NCBI GenBank assembly: GCA_037903475.1
Contig: JBAJFG010000544.1
Coordinates: 403,222 to 467,221, forward strand
Direction: 5' to 3'
Origin: Ancylostoma caninum
Taxonomy: Eukaryota; Nematoda; Chromadorea; Rhabditida; Ancylostomatidae
Length of the DNA: 64,000 nt
Positions 34,257-46,565 of this stretch are shown piece after piece. The translations under genes and the position numbers were made by a program. Below the pieces are notes generated by a model. The model saw nothing but the letters and a program-made list of their open reading frames with translations. It did not search any database and had not been told where the DNA came from. Position 1 is the first letter of the stretch. Each line of letters opens with the position of its first letter.

Positions 34257-35794
34257 ATACTCGTTGGTATAGTGCGCATCTACACTCAAAATTCCAACAT
34301 GATGCGTCTCCTACAGGTTGAGCAACACCTGATTATCACTGGAGCGCACTAGAGTGCAGGATAGGGATGGAGTAAATGGTTGAACAACGGTGGTCTTCAG
34401 CCACAAGTTTGATGATCCTCCAGAAGTGCCTCTCTGAAATTTGCTTCTCTAACATCAGTAGACGGTTAGCGGTTGGCTACGCCCCGGACACTGGTGCTAA
34501 ATCCCCTGAATCTGCAGGACGCTACTAAGTCCTGGTGGTCAATGACCACCTGGTGCTGCGCCCTGACCCCGCCCCATTCTCTCTGATCGTATGCGGCTGT
34601 GTTTCTCAGCTGATACAGGATCGATCAGGATTTTCCGATAGCGATTATCCGTCCCGCACCCCGGCGGCCTGACCCATCTCAGCCGATAGAACTCCTACAA
34701 AGGACTGCGCTGGCAATATGCAAAATAGTATTTCTCACAAACTTTGTCCTTTTGAATGGCCTTTTCTCTACTGTGGGCACAGGGGTAGCCACTAGAGTAG
34801 AATTCCATGGAAAAATCGAGAACGTTTTTTTATCGCGAGTGCTGTTTTTAAAACAGATGGTAACTTGTCGTTACATGAGAAAGATGAATAAGGCCGCTAA
34901 ATTCACAAATAGCTGGTATAAAGGCTCGTCATTGGAAATGCCGAACCTATGTATAAATGAACAATTATATAATCAGAAAGGTAGAGAGATCGTTTGCAAG
35001 CCGCATTCATTACCAACGCACTCACATACCATAATATTCTGTAGCAATTTCCGGAGAAGCTAGCAGCAGTTAGCCTGAGTAAAGGTCAGCGGGCGCCGCA
35101 TTGGATATTTGCCTAACCGAAAGAAAATTGCATGGGACAAAGTTGCGTTGCTTTTTTTCACATTATTGTGTTTCTATAAATTCCTAAAAGTGGAAAACGG
35201 CAAAAATGGTAGTGGATTCTCTACAAACTACGTATGCCGAGTTTACTTTGGTGAAGTGATGCTTTACTTACGACTTTTCGCTATTATTTCTGGAAAATGT
35301 CCACCCTATCACCCTGGCGGTCACCCAATCCACCATAGTTATCACGACTAACCGAGATGGGAATCCGGCTCTAGAGGTCTTGAAGGGATCATTCGCACTA
35401 TGCATTGAAGGAATCTGCAGTGGAAGAAAACAGTGGCGGATAGTTTAAAAAGAATGAAAAATGCATAAAGCTACGGTGGTTTTATAGAAAAACCGTGACA
35501 CTTCTTCTTTTTTACTGCAGAATCGAAGAATTAGTATATGTGGAACTATGTCACCATGGATCGAATGAACCAGCGCTGAGTAATCTACGCATGGAATGAT
35601 GGTCCATGAGGGCGTCGTCGCGTATGACATCCAATCTCTTCGGTGAAATCCGAGCCATATCCTGGCCACCGCGGCTTCAACATTCTCTAACTGCCGCCAT
35701 TTGCAGCAATTTTTAGTTAGTGCTATATGTAGTGCGTGGAGAGACAGGAAGAGAAAAAGCATGCTCTTTGGATCGTTTGAACTCAGCTGGAAAG
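34257..35794. other. No supported gene
   Basis: Apart from the repeat words at 34480-34580, it holds only short frames (for example 34752-35063 and 35109-35351, plus strand) with no recognisable features. Confidence 0.35.
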
Positions 35795-35847
35795 ATCTAT
35801 GTGTAGCATAGTGAGACACCGGTGCCCTCACTATGCTACACATAGAT
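35795..35847. repeat. Perfect 21-base-stem hairpin
   Basis: ATCTATGTGTAGCATAG plus TGAG (35795-35815) is matched exactly by its reverse complement at 35827-35847. The loop is ACACCGGTGCC, which itself contains CACCGGTG. No mismatch occurs in the stem. Confidence 0.85.
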
Positions 35848-36587
35848 TTCGATCAGGTTTCCTACACGGGTATGTACGATTGAAGGGATAGCTGATTTAC
35901 ATTAAGGAGCTCAAATAGGTCATCAGTGCCGGTGCACATCTCCAAGCATGCTAATCAACTGGTAATATTCTTATATTGTAACCCAAGCGGAGGCCAAACA
36001 GTAGCAGATGTGCACATAACGAGAGTCCTTCCTATGGAAAGTTTGCAAGCGCTCTAGCCTTTGGTTTTTGGGTTATATCCAAGTAACGTCTGCGTCTAAG
36101 CTTGTAGCACAGTAACAAAGAATACGCCGTGTGAAAATACTGAAGGATATGGGTACAAGACTTCCATAGTAGGAAATTACTCCTCAAAAGCGGAAATTAT
36201 CAGGGCGTAGTAATTTTCTACGATGATAAACTCAACTCCAGAACTCGCCGCCAAGTTTGAAGCTTTGATTGCTTGCGGTCACATCCAGGCAGTATAGAGT
36301 AGCAGATCATTCCGTGCAGGAAACGCGCATGTGCGGCGAGCTGAGTTCATCGCGCTGATGTGATCTGAGCTCCTTCTTTTGCTGCGGAAATAGTGGGAGC
36401 GGCGAAGGGACGCACAGTGAAACATTTCTGGCACTTTTTGCTGAGCTTCTTTACGTCTCGGACAATCTCGGAGCGACAGGATGGCGTTCATTACTGTGCG
36501 ATGAACACAGCTCGCCGCATATGTGAGTTCGCAGCAGTGGCGTGGACGGGTGTGATCTGATTATCTGATTCTACTGCGTCTATGTAA
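35848..36587. other. No supported gene
   Basis: No repeat or coding signal stands out. Confidence 0.35.
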
Positions 36588-36705
36588 CAGGGATGAGCGG
36601 ATCATCCTTATCCGGTTATCCGTTTTACCGTTATCCGTAGTTTTCGCCTATCCGTTATCCGCACCGCTATCCGGGCTTTTGGCGCCGGATAACGCTGCGG
36701 ATAAG
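36588..36705. repeat. TATCCG-family element, right end lost
   Basis: It begins CAGGGATGAGCGG like the 15425 element and continues with TTATCCGGTTATCCG and CCTATCCGTTATCCG. It then passes into a GCGCCGGATAACGC palindrome instead of the usual right end. Confidence 0.65.
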
Positions 36706-36824
36706 GCCAACAATAGCGGCTTTATTTCGCAAATTCTCAACAGAGAACATCCAATCGAAAGACTATTACTCAATCTAGCCCGTTTTACTCCATCAGTTGT
36801 TTAGATTCTTGTAGCATGGCAGGA

Positions 36825-36893
36825 GATGTGAAGGTGATATCCTTCAAAGGTGATACAGACGTGAAGGTGATATCCTTCAAAGGTGATACAAAC
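36825..36893 (+). repeat. 33 bp tandem duplication, in frame
   Basis: Two copies of a unit containing GTGAAGGTGATATCCTTC start at 36828 and 36861. They read VKVISFKGDT twice within a plus-strand frame beginning with ATG at 36816. Only one base differs over the second half. No protein family is recognised. Confidence 0.7.
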
Positions 36894-38683
36894 TTGTATA
36901 ATATCTGCCGAAAACGGAATGCTCTTGCTCATATTTTCTGGTTTTCGGCCGATAGAGTGAGGCCTCGGAACCATCATTTACTTGTGAAATTATCAACAAC
37001 GGCTAGTGTTTGGCCACTAACAACGTTGAAATTGCTGACGTTCAGCCCACCGATGAGCGGGGACTCTCCCTCGCAAGGTTCACTCCATGTTCACTGTTCA
37101 TGGAACCCTTCCGTTTCTACCAATTTCTGAAACCATTGAAAATCAAGTAGTGTTTGAGACTAGAAGATTTATCAGAACTTCACAAAAGATGTATGAAGCA
37201 AATCTTCACTCCCTTTTAGCTGGGCACGTATCACCCCAAGCAACTGTCCAATCAAATCAACAAATATTCAAATGTAACTGGAAACTGTTGTTTTCATGGC
37301 AAACTCTAGCTACTATAACTATATCTCTTCAAAGCGACGCCATGCTCAGCGTCGAGCTCAGAATGGCGAATTTTAATGACTAACACGATGAAAACTTTGT
37401 GCTGATTCTCCATAATATTCAAGTTTGATCTCACTTTTATCATTTTTAATATTGCATTAGGTTGCAACATAAATTTCCGCCATAGGTACGATAGTGGTGA
37501 GACAGGGGTTAGAAAAGTGAAGGTTGTTTGAGTCAAAAAGTGAAGGTTGTTCAGGAACAATGAGGTTGAGCAAGATAAAAATAGTGAAATTCACAGTGCG
37601 AAATAGTGAAGCCTTTTTTTTAAGATGGTTCGCACCCAATCAGCTCTAGTATTGCTCGAAAAGGAAAAATCTCATGTTCAGAGGTGGAATGTTAAATATG
37701 CTCACAACCTCTTCATTCTCACTCCAACATGACAGACAGCTGACATGTCAGAGATTTGCACTGGTGCCCTGTTTTCCGAAACTTTCCGTTGTCTTCGCAT
37801 TGGGATATTTGAAGACCTCTAAACGATCACCAGTTGGGTTTCGCACATGTGTATATAGCATTTCTAAGCGCATAACCTCGTAAACATTCAGCATTGTAAA
37901 GCACATTTCTCCATCTCCATCATCTGAAAATTTAATATAGGTAATTTCAGAAAGAATCATTTAAAAACGCAAATTCGGTCACTGCAGTGGCACGAACAAT
38001 TATTGGACCATAAGGTTGCATGAGGCTAATCAAATTCATGTGTGGTAATCTACAGGCAATTCAAATCCTCTCCGGTGCTTCCCCACTGTTTTTTATTGTC
38101 AAACGATCTCGAGCACTGAACGTGGTGACCCAAAATTTTGATTGCGCCGTTTTTCTCTCTGAAGGTGAAGTGGGAGTTCCTCCAGTACAATTATGAACAT
38201 CAAATGTTTGCCGGCACTGATTGGTAGATTTTTATGGCAAGATCCGAGCGGTTTCTGGAAATCACTCCATTTTGAACCATGCGGTGCAACTGCGGTGAGC
38301 GCCCTAGTTGTGATGATTGAACTCTTTGGAAATGAAAAGAGTGCAGGGGAAAGTTTTCAAATTGCGCATAATGCAGCCCAAATCTTAGTCTAATAGATCG
38401 CCAGTTGTCGGAGCACGTGTACGAAAACCGACATGTCAAAGTGAGTGACCTGCAGCACTACCCAACTCCGTTCCTTGCCTCGTAGTTCACAGAATTCTAA
38501 AGCAGCGGAGTCGAGGTCCTGCTGTAAGAATATAAGAAGACTAGTGACTACCATGGTGCATGCCTCAACTGATATCTCTCCTAGTTTGATCTTTTTTTTT
38601 ATAAAAGCTTTTTCGTTGAAAATTCCAAAACAGCGGAAACTTATGTTACAATCTAACGGAAGGTAGTGTATTGTAACATCTGA
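36894..38683. other. No confident gene
   Basis: A 98-codon plus frame (37087-37383) and shorter ones have plausible composition but no motif or consistent splice borders. Confidence 0.3.
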
Positions 38684-38787
38684 ATCACTTATCCGTTATC
38701 CGTTGCCCGTTATCCGGTCATTTTTAGCCTATCCGTTATCCGTACCGTTACACTGGTCGTGGAAAATCTCGTATCCGCTCATCTCTG
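38684..38787. repeat. TATCCG-family element, left end lost
   Basis: CACTTATCCGTTATCCGTTG opens the block. It then follows the 15425 element through CCTATCCGTTATCCG, GGTCGTGGAAAATCTC and ATCCGCTCATCTCT at the right end. Confidence 0.7.
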
Positions 38788-40495
38788 GTATTTAAGCTGT
38801 GCGTGCAATCAACTCGTCGAACGTGGCAGTATAGTCTATTACTCAGAGAGGACTGATGTAGTGACTTTGTCTGCAATCACGACCGTACTGGTTTCATCGA
38901 TGGGAGGACGCCGGATGATGCACCTGCTAGGAGGTTTTGCCAAGTGGCAGTAGGGGGACATCAAAATGGAAGGAATTATGTACATACATATAAAAGCTTA
39001 CCCAAAAAAAGTATAAAAATTAGACCGATTGGCCCACACCGCACTGACGTTGTGATTACAGACAGAGTCACCCTATAGACTCTCGCTGAACAAACAGATC
39101 ATATGCTTTGGCGTTTAATACAACGCCATGGGACTTTACTTTTCAGAATTTTTTCCAAGTCAAAGTCACTTTCCAAGCGCAACCGAACCCCTTGTCACGC
39201 AGGAGGTGGCGTCATATTTTTGCAAAGCTGTTCCGTCTTTACTGCTGACTCTGTGTCAAAGCGAGTAAATTAGCTATTTTCTTCTCATATGTCCCTTTCC
39301 TAGGAAATATTTTTTAGAAAACCGAAATATTTTTCTAAAAACTTTTTTAGAAAAAGTGACAATGCAAATCTGAGCACCCCGCTCAGGGACTTTGAGTGCT
39401 GCTATCGTCCAGCGAATAAAAATAAAATACATGAAAAAGCTGAGCCACTGGTGACGCAGGAAGGACAATTGTGTCCGCGTTGTGGCTGTGTCAATCACTC
39501 ATTTGCCAGCTGGTGCCTTTCGAACCACTACAAAAACAGCTGCGAGCCAGCAATGTCAAATCAAATCGGAGCATAACAGTGGCCAGAGGAACGAATGGAG
39601 ATGGTGGACGAGAAGTCGTTCACCAAATGCCTTAAGTGCTCGAATATTACTAGTTTCTTTGCACATGCACCTAAATTATTGCTGCACACCAGGTGTAATT
39701 GCTCCATGTTTAGTAAAATAAGTTCAAATTACTGGGTTGCCGCTAAAATATGAAGGAAAAATGATAACCCAAAGTCAAACATATGATGAACGTAAGGAAT
39801 CACCTTGAGAATCAGAAAGCTCCGCTCATTAGCGCATATAAATGAAGAAAAAAAGAAAAGAAGCAGAGAGGTAACAGCTGAGCGCAAGTGTTCACCTGGC
39901 AGACAGCAGCTTCATTGACCTTTGATCAGATATATGGATCAGATATCGACTCCCACAAAAAAGAGTTGAGATCTTCTCATCTCACCCGAAGTTGGTAAGC
40001 GAACTTCAAGCTTCCTTTATCGGAGAAAAATTGAACAATGCTAGCGCACTGCTGCCATTTTCGTGAATATTGCACCTTAGGGTATCATTGCCATTGCCAT
40101 TCTTCTAGATTTCCTTTAAACACGAGTCACATTAATCTTCCATCATGCGTTTTTCATACTCATATCGGGATGTACTTTGAAATATCACAAATTTCTATTC
40201 GTGTGGTAAATTGAGAACGCACGGTGTTTCTCAAAATAAATTTGTTCTTAAAAATGACAATATAAGATCTCAGTTGGAAATTTAGGAAAATTCATACTAG
40301 CTTTTGTTTTGCTCTCCTCACAGTTCCATAAGCTCAGACGGCAGCCCTCGGAATTTTTCTTTTTTTAAATTATATCGTGAGCATTTAATGTAGCGGTAAG
40401 CATCTCATAAATTGCTTTTTCAAATATTACGAACACTTAGGCAAGAGCCAGCTCCTCATCTCTATCCCGCCCCTATGCCACTTTAGCACTATGTA
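38788..40495. other. No supported gene
   Basis: Short frames only. Around 39298-39355 there is a T/A-rich stretch with repeated TTTTTAGAAAA words. Confidence 0.35.
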
Positions 40496-40649
40496 GATGC
40501 ATCATTGAACTTACCTAGGGTAGACGTGATGGCGCCCGCGTTGACGTTGCAGCTTCTCGACGGGTAAATAAGTGCAGCTTTCCGAGTCAAGAGTAGGTAA
40601 ATCTCGGGGTTTTTACACGTCTACCTTGGGTAATCTCAATGATGTATGC
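40496..40649. mobile_element. ATTACCC miniature element, copy 1 (154 bp)
   Basis: GATGCATCATTGAAC, TTACCTAGGGTA and GACGTG at the left are mirrored by CACGTC, TACCTTGGGTAATCTC and AATGATGTATGC at the right. It is the same family as 50476-50580, with a longer and different interior. Confidence 0.75.
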
Positions 40650-41890
40650 GGCCCCAGAGTAAGGCTAAAGAAGCAGAGTGGCTTTCAAACTTACCACTGT
40701 AATATACTTGTTCTGGAATGCTTTGGCAAAATGTATTACTCAAGCAATAACAGTGCGTTCTTATCCTTGGTTCAAGATAATTGTGAGATTCCAGTGAAGA
40801 TAGGAAGTAGCTTTTCTATGGACACACGTAGAAGGAGGATGTATCATGGGTAAATAGCTGCTGTCAGTTGAATGGGTGTTGGTCACTTCATCGTTCTCAG
40901 AGCACAAAATTAAGAAGCGGAGATCAGGATGGCACTGGATGTGAATTACGAAGAGGTGGACATGTTCATAAATTTTTCCGTAAAAAGTCATGGGATATTG
41001 TGTGTCCAACGGTGCACTATGTGCTGAAATTTATTCACTTAGTTTGGATTTAAATCAAATTCCATATCATATGAACGTATATCGCTGACAGGTCGTTAGT
41101 TTATGTGCTGGTTAAGCTTCTAATGCGTGCACATATGTCAGTTTTTTTTCTGAAGCTCCGGTCCTCGAACTATCACCTCTCCCAGGAAGAGGAGCGAACA
41201 ACATGCCGGACAGGAAATTGCACAATACATCATTCCGCTCTCGAGTGACGCAAAACATCCGAGGTATTATTCATGTCAAGTTATTTAGCGAGAAGCCTGG
41301 AGTAACAATTTAGAAGGGCAACTGATTAGGTAATTAGTCCTTCATAGCTCTGATCTATGTGCATCGGTACTGTATACCAGTAGAGCAGGTGGATAGCAGT
41401 TCTAATCCAGAGAAAGTGAGTGAGAGAGCAATGTCCTAATCACAGCATTATTTTTATCGACACGCTTGGGGTCAGAACTAGTGGAAGTATTCTTCACCAA
41501 AGCAAAGTATTTTTTAGGATAATTACCTGTTTTCCACTCATTCAGAAAGCCCCTTGTCTATTAATAAGCATCGATAAGTATGTATGCAAACAGCTTGTTA
41601 GCGGGAGACTTTACAAAGTAGACAGCTGCTGGTAGTAAGTTCTTGCGATGTTTATGAGTAGTTGTAAAAGAGAGTACGGCGGTGAATGTACTTGCCGTAC
41701 TATCGGTCTGGAGAAACATGTGTTTTTGTTTCATGGGATGACCAGAAGTCGGTTTGACTCATGCCGGGCTCGCAGAAGACACGATAAAGAAGGACGGAAA
41801 TGCTTTTCTTAGCAATATTCCTGTGCATTTTAGGAACGGAAGTAAAAATAGTTACATAAAATGTTTATCTTGGCGTGTTTTATCCAAAAC
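40650..41890. other. No supported gene
   Basis: Short frames only. No notable repeat before the block that starts at 41891. Confidence 0.35.
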
Positions 41891-42113
41891 TAGCTGCAGT
41901 ACCCGGCTTCGCTCCGGTGTTTTACAATCTTGGCTATATCACACTGCTGAGGCCAATTACTATCTGTATATATAAAAGTCAAGGTTTGTATGTATGTATG
42001 TATGTATGTATGTATGTATGTATGTATGTATGTATGTATGTATGTATGTATGTATGTATGTATGTATGTATGTATGTATGTATGTATGTATGTATGTATG
42101 TATGTATGTATGT

Positions 42114-42147
<34 letters not shown>

Positions 42148-42989
42148 AATTAATAGAAATCGAGGAGGGTGAACCGATTGGGACCAAATTTTGCATGTAG
42201 GTTCTTTGGAGGCCGGCGGAGGTTATAGGCTACTTTGCACTTGGGATTGTTGATTGATTTATCGATTTTTCGATTTTGTTGATTTTTGGCTCTTCCGCCC
42301 AATGAAGCGGTGAATACATCTCTCCTAAGGTTCCTCGATACGCTGAGCATGAATATGACAACTAATTTGTACGAATACATCGATTCAATGTCACCGAAAT
42401 AGCTTTGCTAACTTTTCGCCCATAAGTCGATGGGAAAGGGTCACCTGAGCTTTGTTAACATGCTGATCACCAAAATTATGGAGATTTTAATGAATTTATC
42501 GTTGATAGTAATTGGCCTCAGCAGTGTGATATAGCCAAGATTGTAAAACACCCGAGCCAAGCCGGGTACTGCAGCTAATCAACGATAAATTCATTAAAAT
42601 CTCCATAATTTTGGTGATCAGCATGTTAACAAAGCTCAGGTGACCCTTTCCCATCGATTTATGGGCGAAAAGTTAGCAAAGCTATTCCGGTGACATTGAA
42701 TCGATGTATTCGTACAAATTAGTTGTCATATTCATGCTCAGCGTATCGAAGAACCCCAGGAGAGATGTCTTCACCGCTTCATTGGGCGGAAGAGCCAAAA
42801 ATCAATAAAATCGATATAATCGATAAATCAATCAACAATCCCAGGTGCAAAGTAGCCTATAACCTCCGCCGGCCTCCAAAGAACCTACATGCAAAATTTG
42901 GTCCCAATCGGTTCACCCTCCCCGATTTCTATTAATTACATACATACACACACATACATACAAACTTTGACTTTTATATATACAGATAT
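41891..42989. mobile_element. Nested inverted repeat of order A, B, A-reversed, B-reversed
   Basis: Block A (41891-41964, containing GCAGTACCCGGCTTCG) is inverted at 42504-42577 with two or three mismatches. Block B (about 41965-42505) is inverted at 42579-42989 and includes GGAGGCCGGCGGAGGTTATA and GATCACCAAAATTATGGAG. B-reversed lacks most of the TATG expansion in B. Either the two A blocks or the two B blocks can pair, but the pairings conflict in part. Words like CCCGGCTTCGC occur in dispersed repeats of many animals; I do not assign the superfamily. Confidence 0.75.
41985..42138 (+). repeat. TATG microsatellite followed by TA repeat
   Basis: About 30 uninterrupted TATG units are followed by GTGTA and a run of about ten TA units. 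The mirror position in the right arm (42938-42970) has only a few TACA units. Confidence 0.97.
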
Positions 42990-45773
42990 AACACAAAAAC
43001 TTGCTAAAAGTGGTTTTCTATTCAATTTCAAAAATTTTGACTATAGATTCATAAATTTACATGGTGGCCCAAAATAACGGCAACATCAGGTGCTCTGTCA
43101 TTATGAAAACTTGTTTTGTCTTGTAATTAAAAACATTTCGAAGCAACCTAATATGCTTCTGTCCCTGTTCCTCATTTACCCACTTCATTACTATTATTGT
43201 TATTAATTGTGTCAGAAAATCAAAGTGAAGGCAAATGTCGGAATCTAGCCGAAAATTCGAGCAAATCGTCAAAGCAGAGCTTCAATGAATCAAGAGTAGC
43301 ATACACTTGGGAGGTGGTTGACGAGTCTTCGCATTATAAGGCAGCAAAGTTAAATTCTATGACTCTGTGTCAAGTCGCACTACACACACAGGAGGGCGCC
43401 AATCACGATGGCACTTCTCCGCGCCGCGCCACCTACACGGCGCGGTCGAGGCAACATCCGACTTCTACGGCGTCCGCCAGCGCAGCTTCAGTGGTGCGTC
43501 GGTCCAGACTGAGGAGAGATGCAGTCGTGGTCGACGTCCCCTGTACTTCCTGTGCGCCTTCACTTGATACAGTAACTTGGACCACTCTGTAATACAATTT
43601 TTGCATGAAATCTCTTCACATCCTATACACTCGGTTGAGCTAGTTTTTTGGTGTCCAACCAACACTATACATTTTTGGATCCGGACGAGACGATTTTCCC
43701 ACAGGTCATGCCATTGCCCTAACTGCACAAATTCGAAAACTGTTTACACCATGAATTGGCATGGTTAGGGTACATTCACATCGTTGATGTGATGTGTGAG
43801 AGAATCATGCATTTCATATTGCTTTTTAGGAAATAGATACATACATAACAGGGTTCTACCTTTTGTTATGAAGGAATAGATTGCAACAAATATAATGTTC
43901 TCGATTGTAATAAAGATTTGAAAGGTTTTTCGATTCCGATAACATGTGAATGCTTCAGAATGACCGAAAACCCGACAAAACCTACGAGGACCCAAGTGAT
44001 TGTGGTTAGTGCCAGTAGTCTGTATTTAATGTATGTAGCGAAGACGTGTTTCCATGCCAAAACCTAAGCAGCATTTACAGCCGATTTGTGATGGGGAACC
44101 GGTCATCTCCCATATCTGTTGATATTCGCAAGACTGGCGAAAAAGTCCTTGAAGACACAAGGTTCTCGATGGTTTTAAGACATTTCACTGTACCACTGTG
44201 CTCGGCAGTTCGCACAGATTCTATTGCTAAGTATCTAATGATATTGATGATTCCAGAAAACGATTTCTGAGGTGCGTTTTTGCCTCTAAAGTCAGAGCAT
44301 TAGAGAGGAAGAACCTAGTCAAAAAATGATAGGGTAATCGCTTGGCGGTACTTCCCTTGTCTGCTGAACCTTTCCAGGTCTGCCTTTCACTGTTACAGTT
44401 TAGAACTACATAGTGTAGTATTGAAAAAAGAAGGTTATTGAACGAGTATTGCCCTACAACGACAGAAAAAGCTGTAGAAAAAAGAGAAATATTAGGAGCG
44501 TAGATAAAAGCTCTAGCCGGTCACTTGCAGCTTGCTTCCTCATCTGCGTTGTCTAAGGTCGGTCGTTGCGGGAATAGCATGAACATTTTCCTGCAAATGT
44601 ATCACTCTTTCTTCATCAAACTATGTAGTAATCGTTGCTATACTCCATCAAAAAGAATACATCATTCTGAAGACAACACCACCGAGAAAACAAAGGAGAC
44701 AATCGAAGAATAGGGCAATGTAAGGGGAACAGCATTAAATAGCTTTACAAAATGATCGAGAAATGGATTAACTCGACGCTATTGAGAAAAAAAGGCATAA
44801 TGGGACAGCAATAGGTCGTTCGCTATATAAATGTCAGAGACCGATTAAAGGAGATACTCGTCCAAGGCAAAGAAAGCTTCGCTAGCGTTCACAAGCATAG
44901 AGGATCATTCCAGGGGATTATTGCAAAAATCCTGGAAAATTTTGGCAGTGCTACAGTAGGCTGTAGAATAGAAGTCCGGGGATTCACGGGGAGGAGACGG
45001 CAAGTTTGTGGACGCGTTCTCACATATGTAACCATACGATCTCAACAAAGAGAACACATTGAAATAAAACAAAAAATATATAACTATGAAAAATACATAG
45101 AATGTAGATAAAATATCAAAGTGTAAATTTGAAAATTGAGTTCTCAAAATGAAATAACATGCACATCCCACATTCAGTTTTGCAGAATATACTGTACTAC
45201 AAGAATACTGCAATAACAGACCAACGCGAGGAAATAGAGAACAAAATGCCAAAGTGATAAATTGTCCAGACACCTACATACCACTGTTTACGAGGTAAAC
45301 TGATAAACACTCGCTACTATAACACCTGTTTCTGGAAGCGGCAACATGAAAGAGACGCGGCATTGCACCCATAACAATATCGTTAGCGTTGAAAAATGAT
45401 ATTTGTACCCCGCAAATGTTGTGAACGCCGGTAGAAAAACCAACGATAGTGGGAATGGAGCAGGTACAGATAGTCGCGGATGCAGGAGTTGACATGGGCC
45501 CAAAACTAAGGAAATGAACACTTCGAAATCTTAACTATTCTATGACGTATTTGCGCGACGTGTATAACGTGCCTATGCAAATTCTTTTTGACCAGTCGAC
45601 TGCTAATTTTTCCAAGAAAACAGAGAAATAGAGAACTGCAAACAGTCCATGTCTCCGTAAGAGCACCGTGATTTCTCTGAAGTGAGTACGCATGCATTTT
45701 GGAAAATTTAGTTCTTCCAGAGGAGTATGGAAGCGAAGGCAGCCAAAATTTATACTTCCTCGACCTAGCACAG
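42990..45773. other. No confident gene; CpG-rich stretch near 43400-43560
   Basis: A 131-codon plus frame (43197-43592) passes into a low-complexity alanine/arginine/serine-rich end over CpG-rich DNA, so it is probably not a gene. The minus frame at 44905-45273 is hydrophobic but has no start signal or splice borders I trust. Confidence 0.3.
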
Positions 45774-45944
45774 GGAACTCCAAACTGCCGTGCGCAAGGG
45801 GCGGGGCCGCAGCGCGGCGTGGCACTTGGGTTGTTGCAGTAGCAGAGAAGTCAGAGCCAGGAAGAGGAAACCAGAACTTCGGTGTTTCTGCACAAGAAAG
45901 CCGTGCCGCGGTCCCGCCCCTTGCATACGGCCATCTGGAGTTCC
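45774..45944. repeat. GC-rich inverted pair, 45-base arms
   Basis: 45774-45818 (GGAACTCC ... GGGGCGGGGCCGC ... GCGCGGC) is mirrored by 45900-45944 (GCCGTGCCGCGGTCCCGCC ... GGAGTTCC), with an 81-base spacer. The arms are in exact register without net indels but differ at several bases. The right arm resembles 18181-18232. Confidence 0.75.
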
Positions 45945-46010
45945 CCGTATGTGAGGACCGGAGGAATTTCCCATTCGTGATGAAATGGAAGTAATTCAGC
46001 CGACCAAAAA

Positions 46011-46565
46011 CAAGTTACCAGACCACTCTCCCAAAATGAACAACTTTGTAACTAGCAAGTCGATGTCGACAAGTATGACGTGATCATGCCATCCAAAATC
46101 AAGTTGTCGGTTACCTTTTCTCCCAACAACTTGTCGACATGGAAGAGCCAGAACAAGTTGTCAACTATTTTACCACAAGAACAGCATGCTAGCAGTCTTT
46201 TTGGTTGAAAAAGTCGTCTGCTAGCTGTTACAAGTAGCTGGGAGTACCAAAACGAGATATTAGATCCACTCCGCATATTATGTATTGACACGACGCAGCC
46301 AATGAAACCGGACAGTGGTAGGTGAGGTGAAAGGATGGAGTATGGCAAATGGTCGGTGACAAGTTGTCGCTATAAAAACGTGAGAGCAAGTTGTTGAAGG
46401 TTTTGAAGCCGACAATGTGTTTGCAGGAAAAGCTGTGACACCCATTCGATAACCTCTATAGCTAACTCGTTGACAAAAAGGGATGCAAAGAAGTTGTCGA
46501 CAAGCTTCAGGAACGACAAGTTGTCAGGGGGGGGGATAAGGCGAAAGCAAGTTGTCGACAAGCTT
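46011..46565. repeat. Cluster of CAAGTTGTCGACAA motifs
   Basis: CAAGTTGTC, or its complement GACAACTTG, or a one-base variant, occurs about ten times at irregular spacing on both strands (46102, 46129, 46153, 46358, 46386, 46493, 46515, 46549 and others). Three copies expand to the palindromic GTTGTCGACAAG. The intervening sequence is not repeated. Confidence 0.7.

Noticed and set aside
41875..42196. Open frames reading repeated MYVC or THTYIHTY
   Set aside because: They are translations of the TATG microsatellite.
43197..43592. 131-codon plus-strand frame
   Set aside because: The C-terminal half is low-complexity translation of CpG-rich DNA and no domain is visible.
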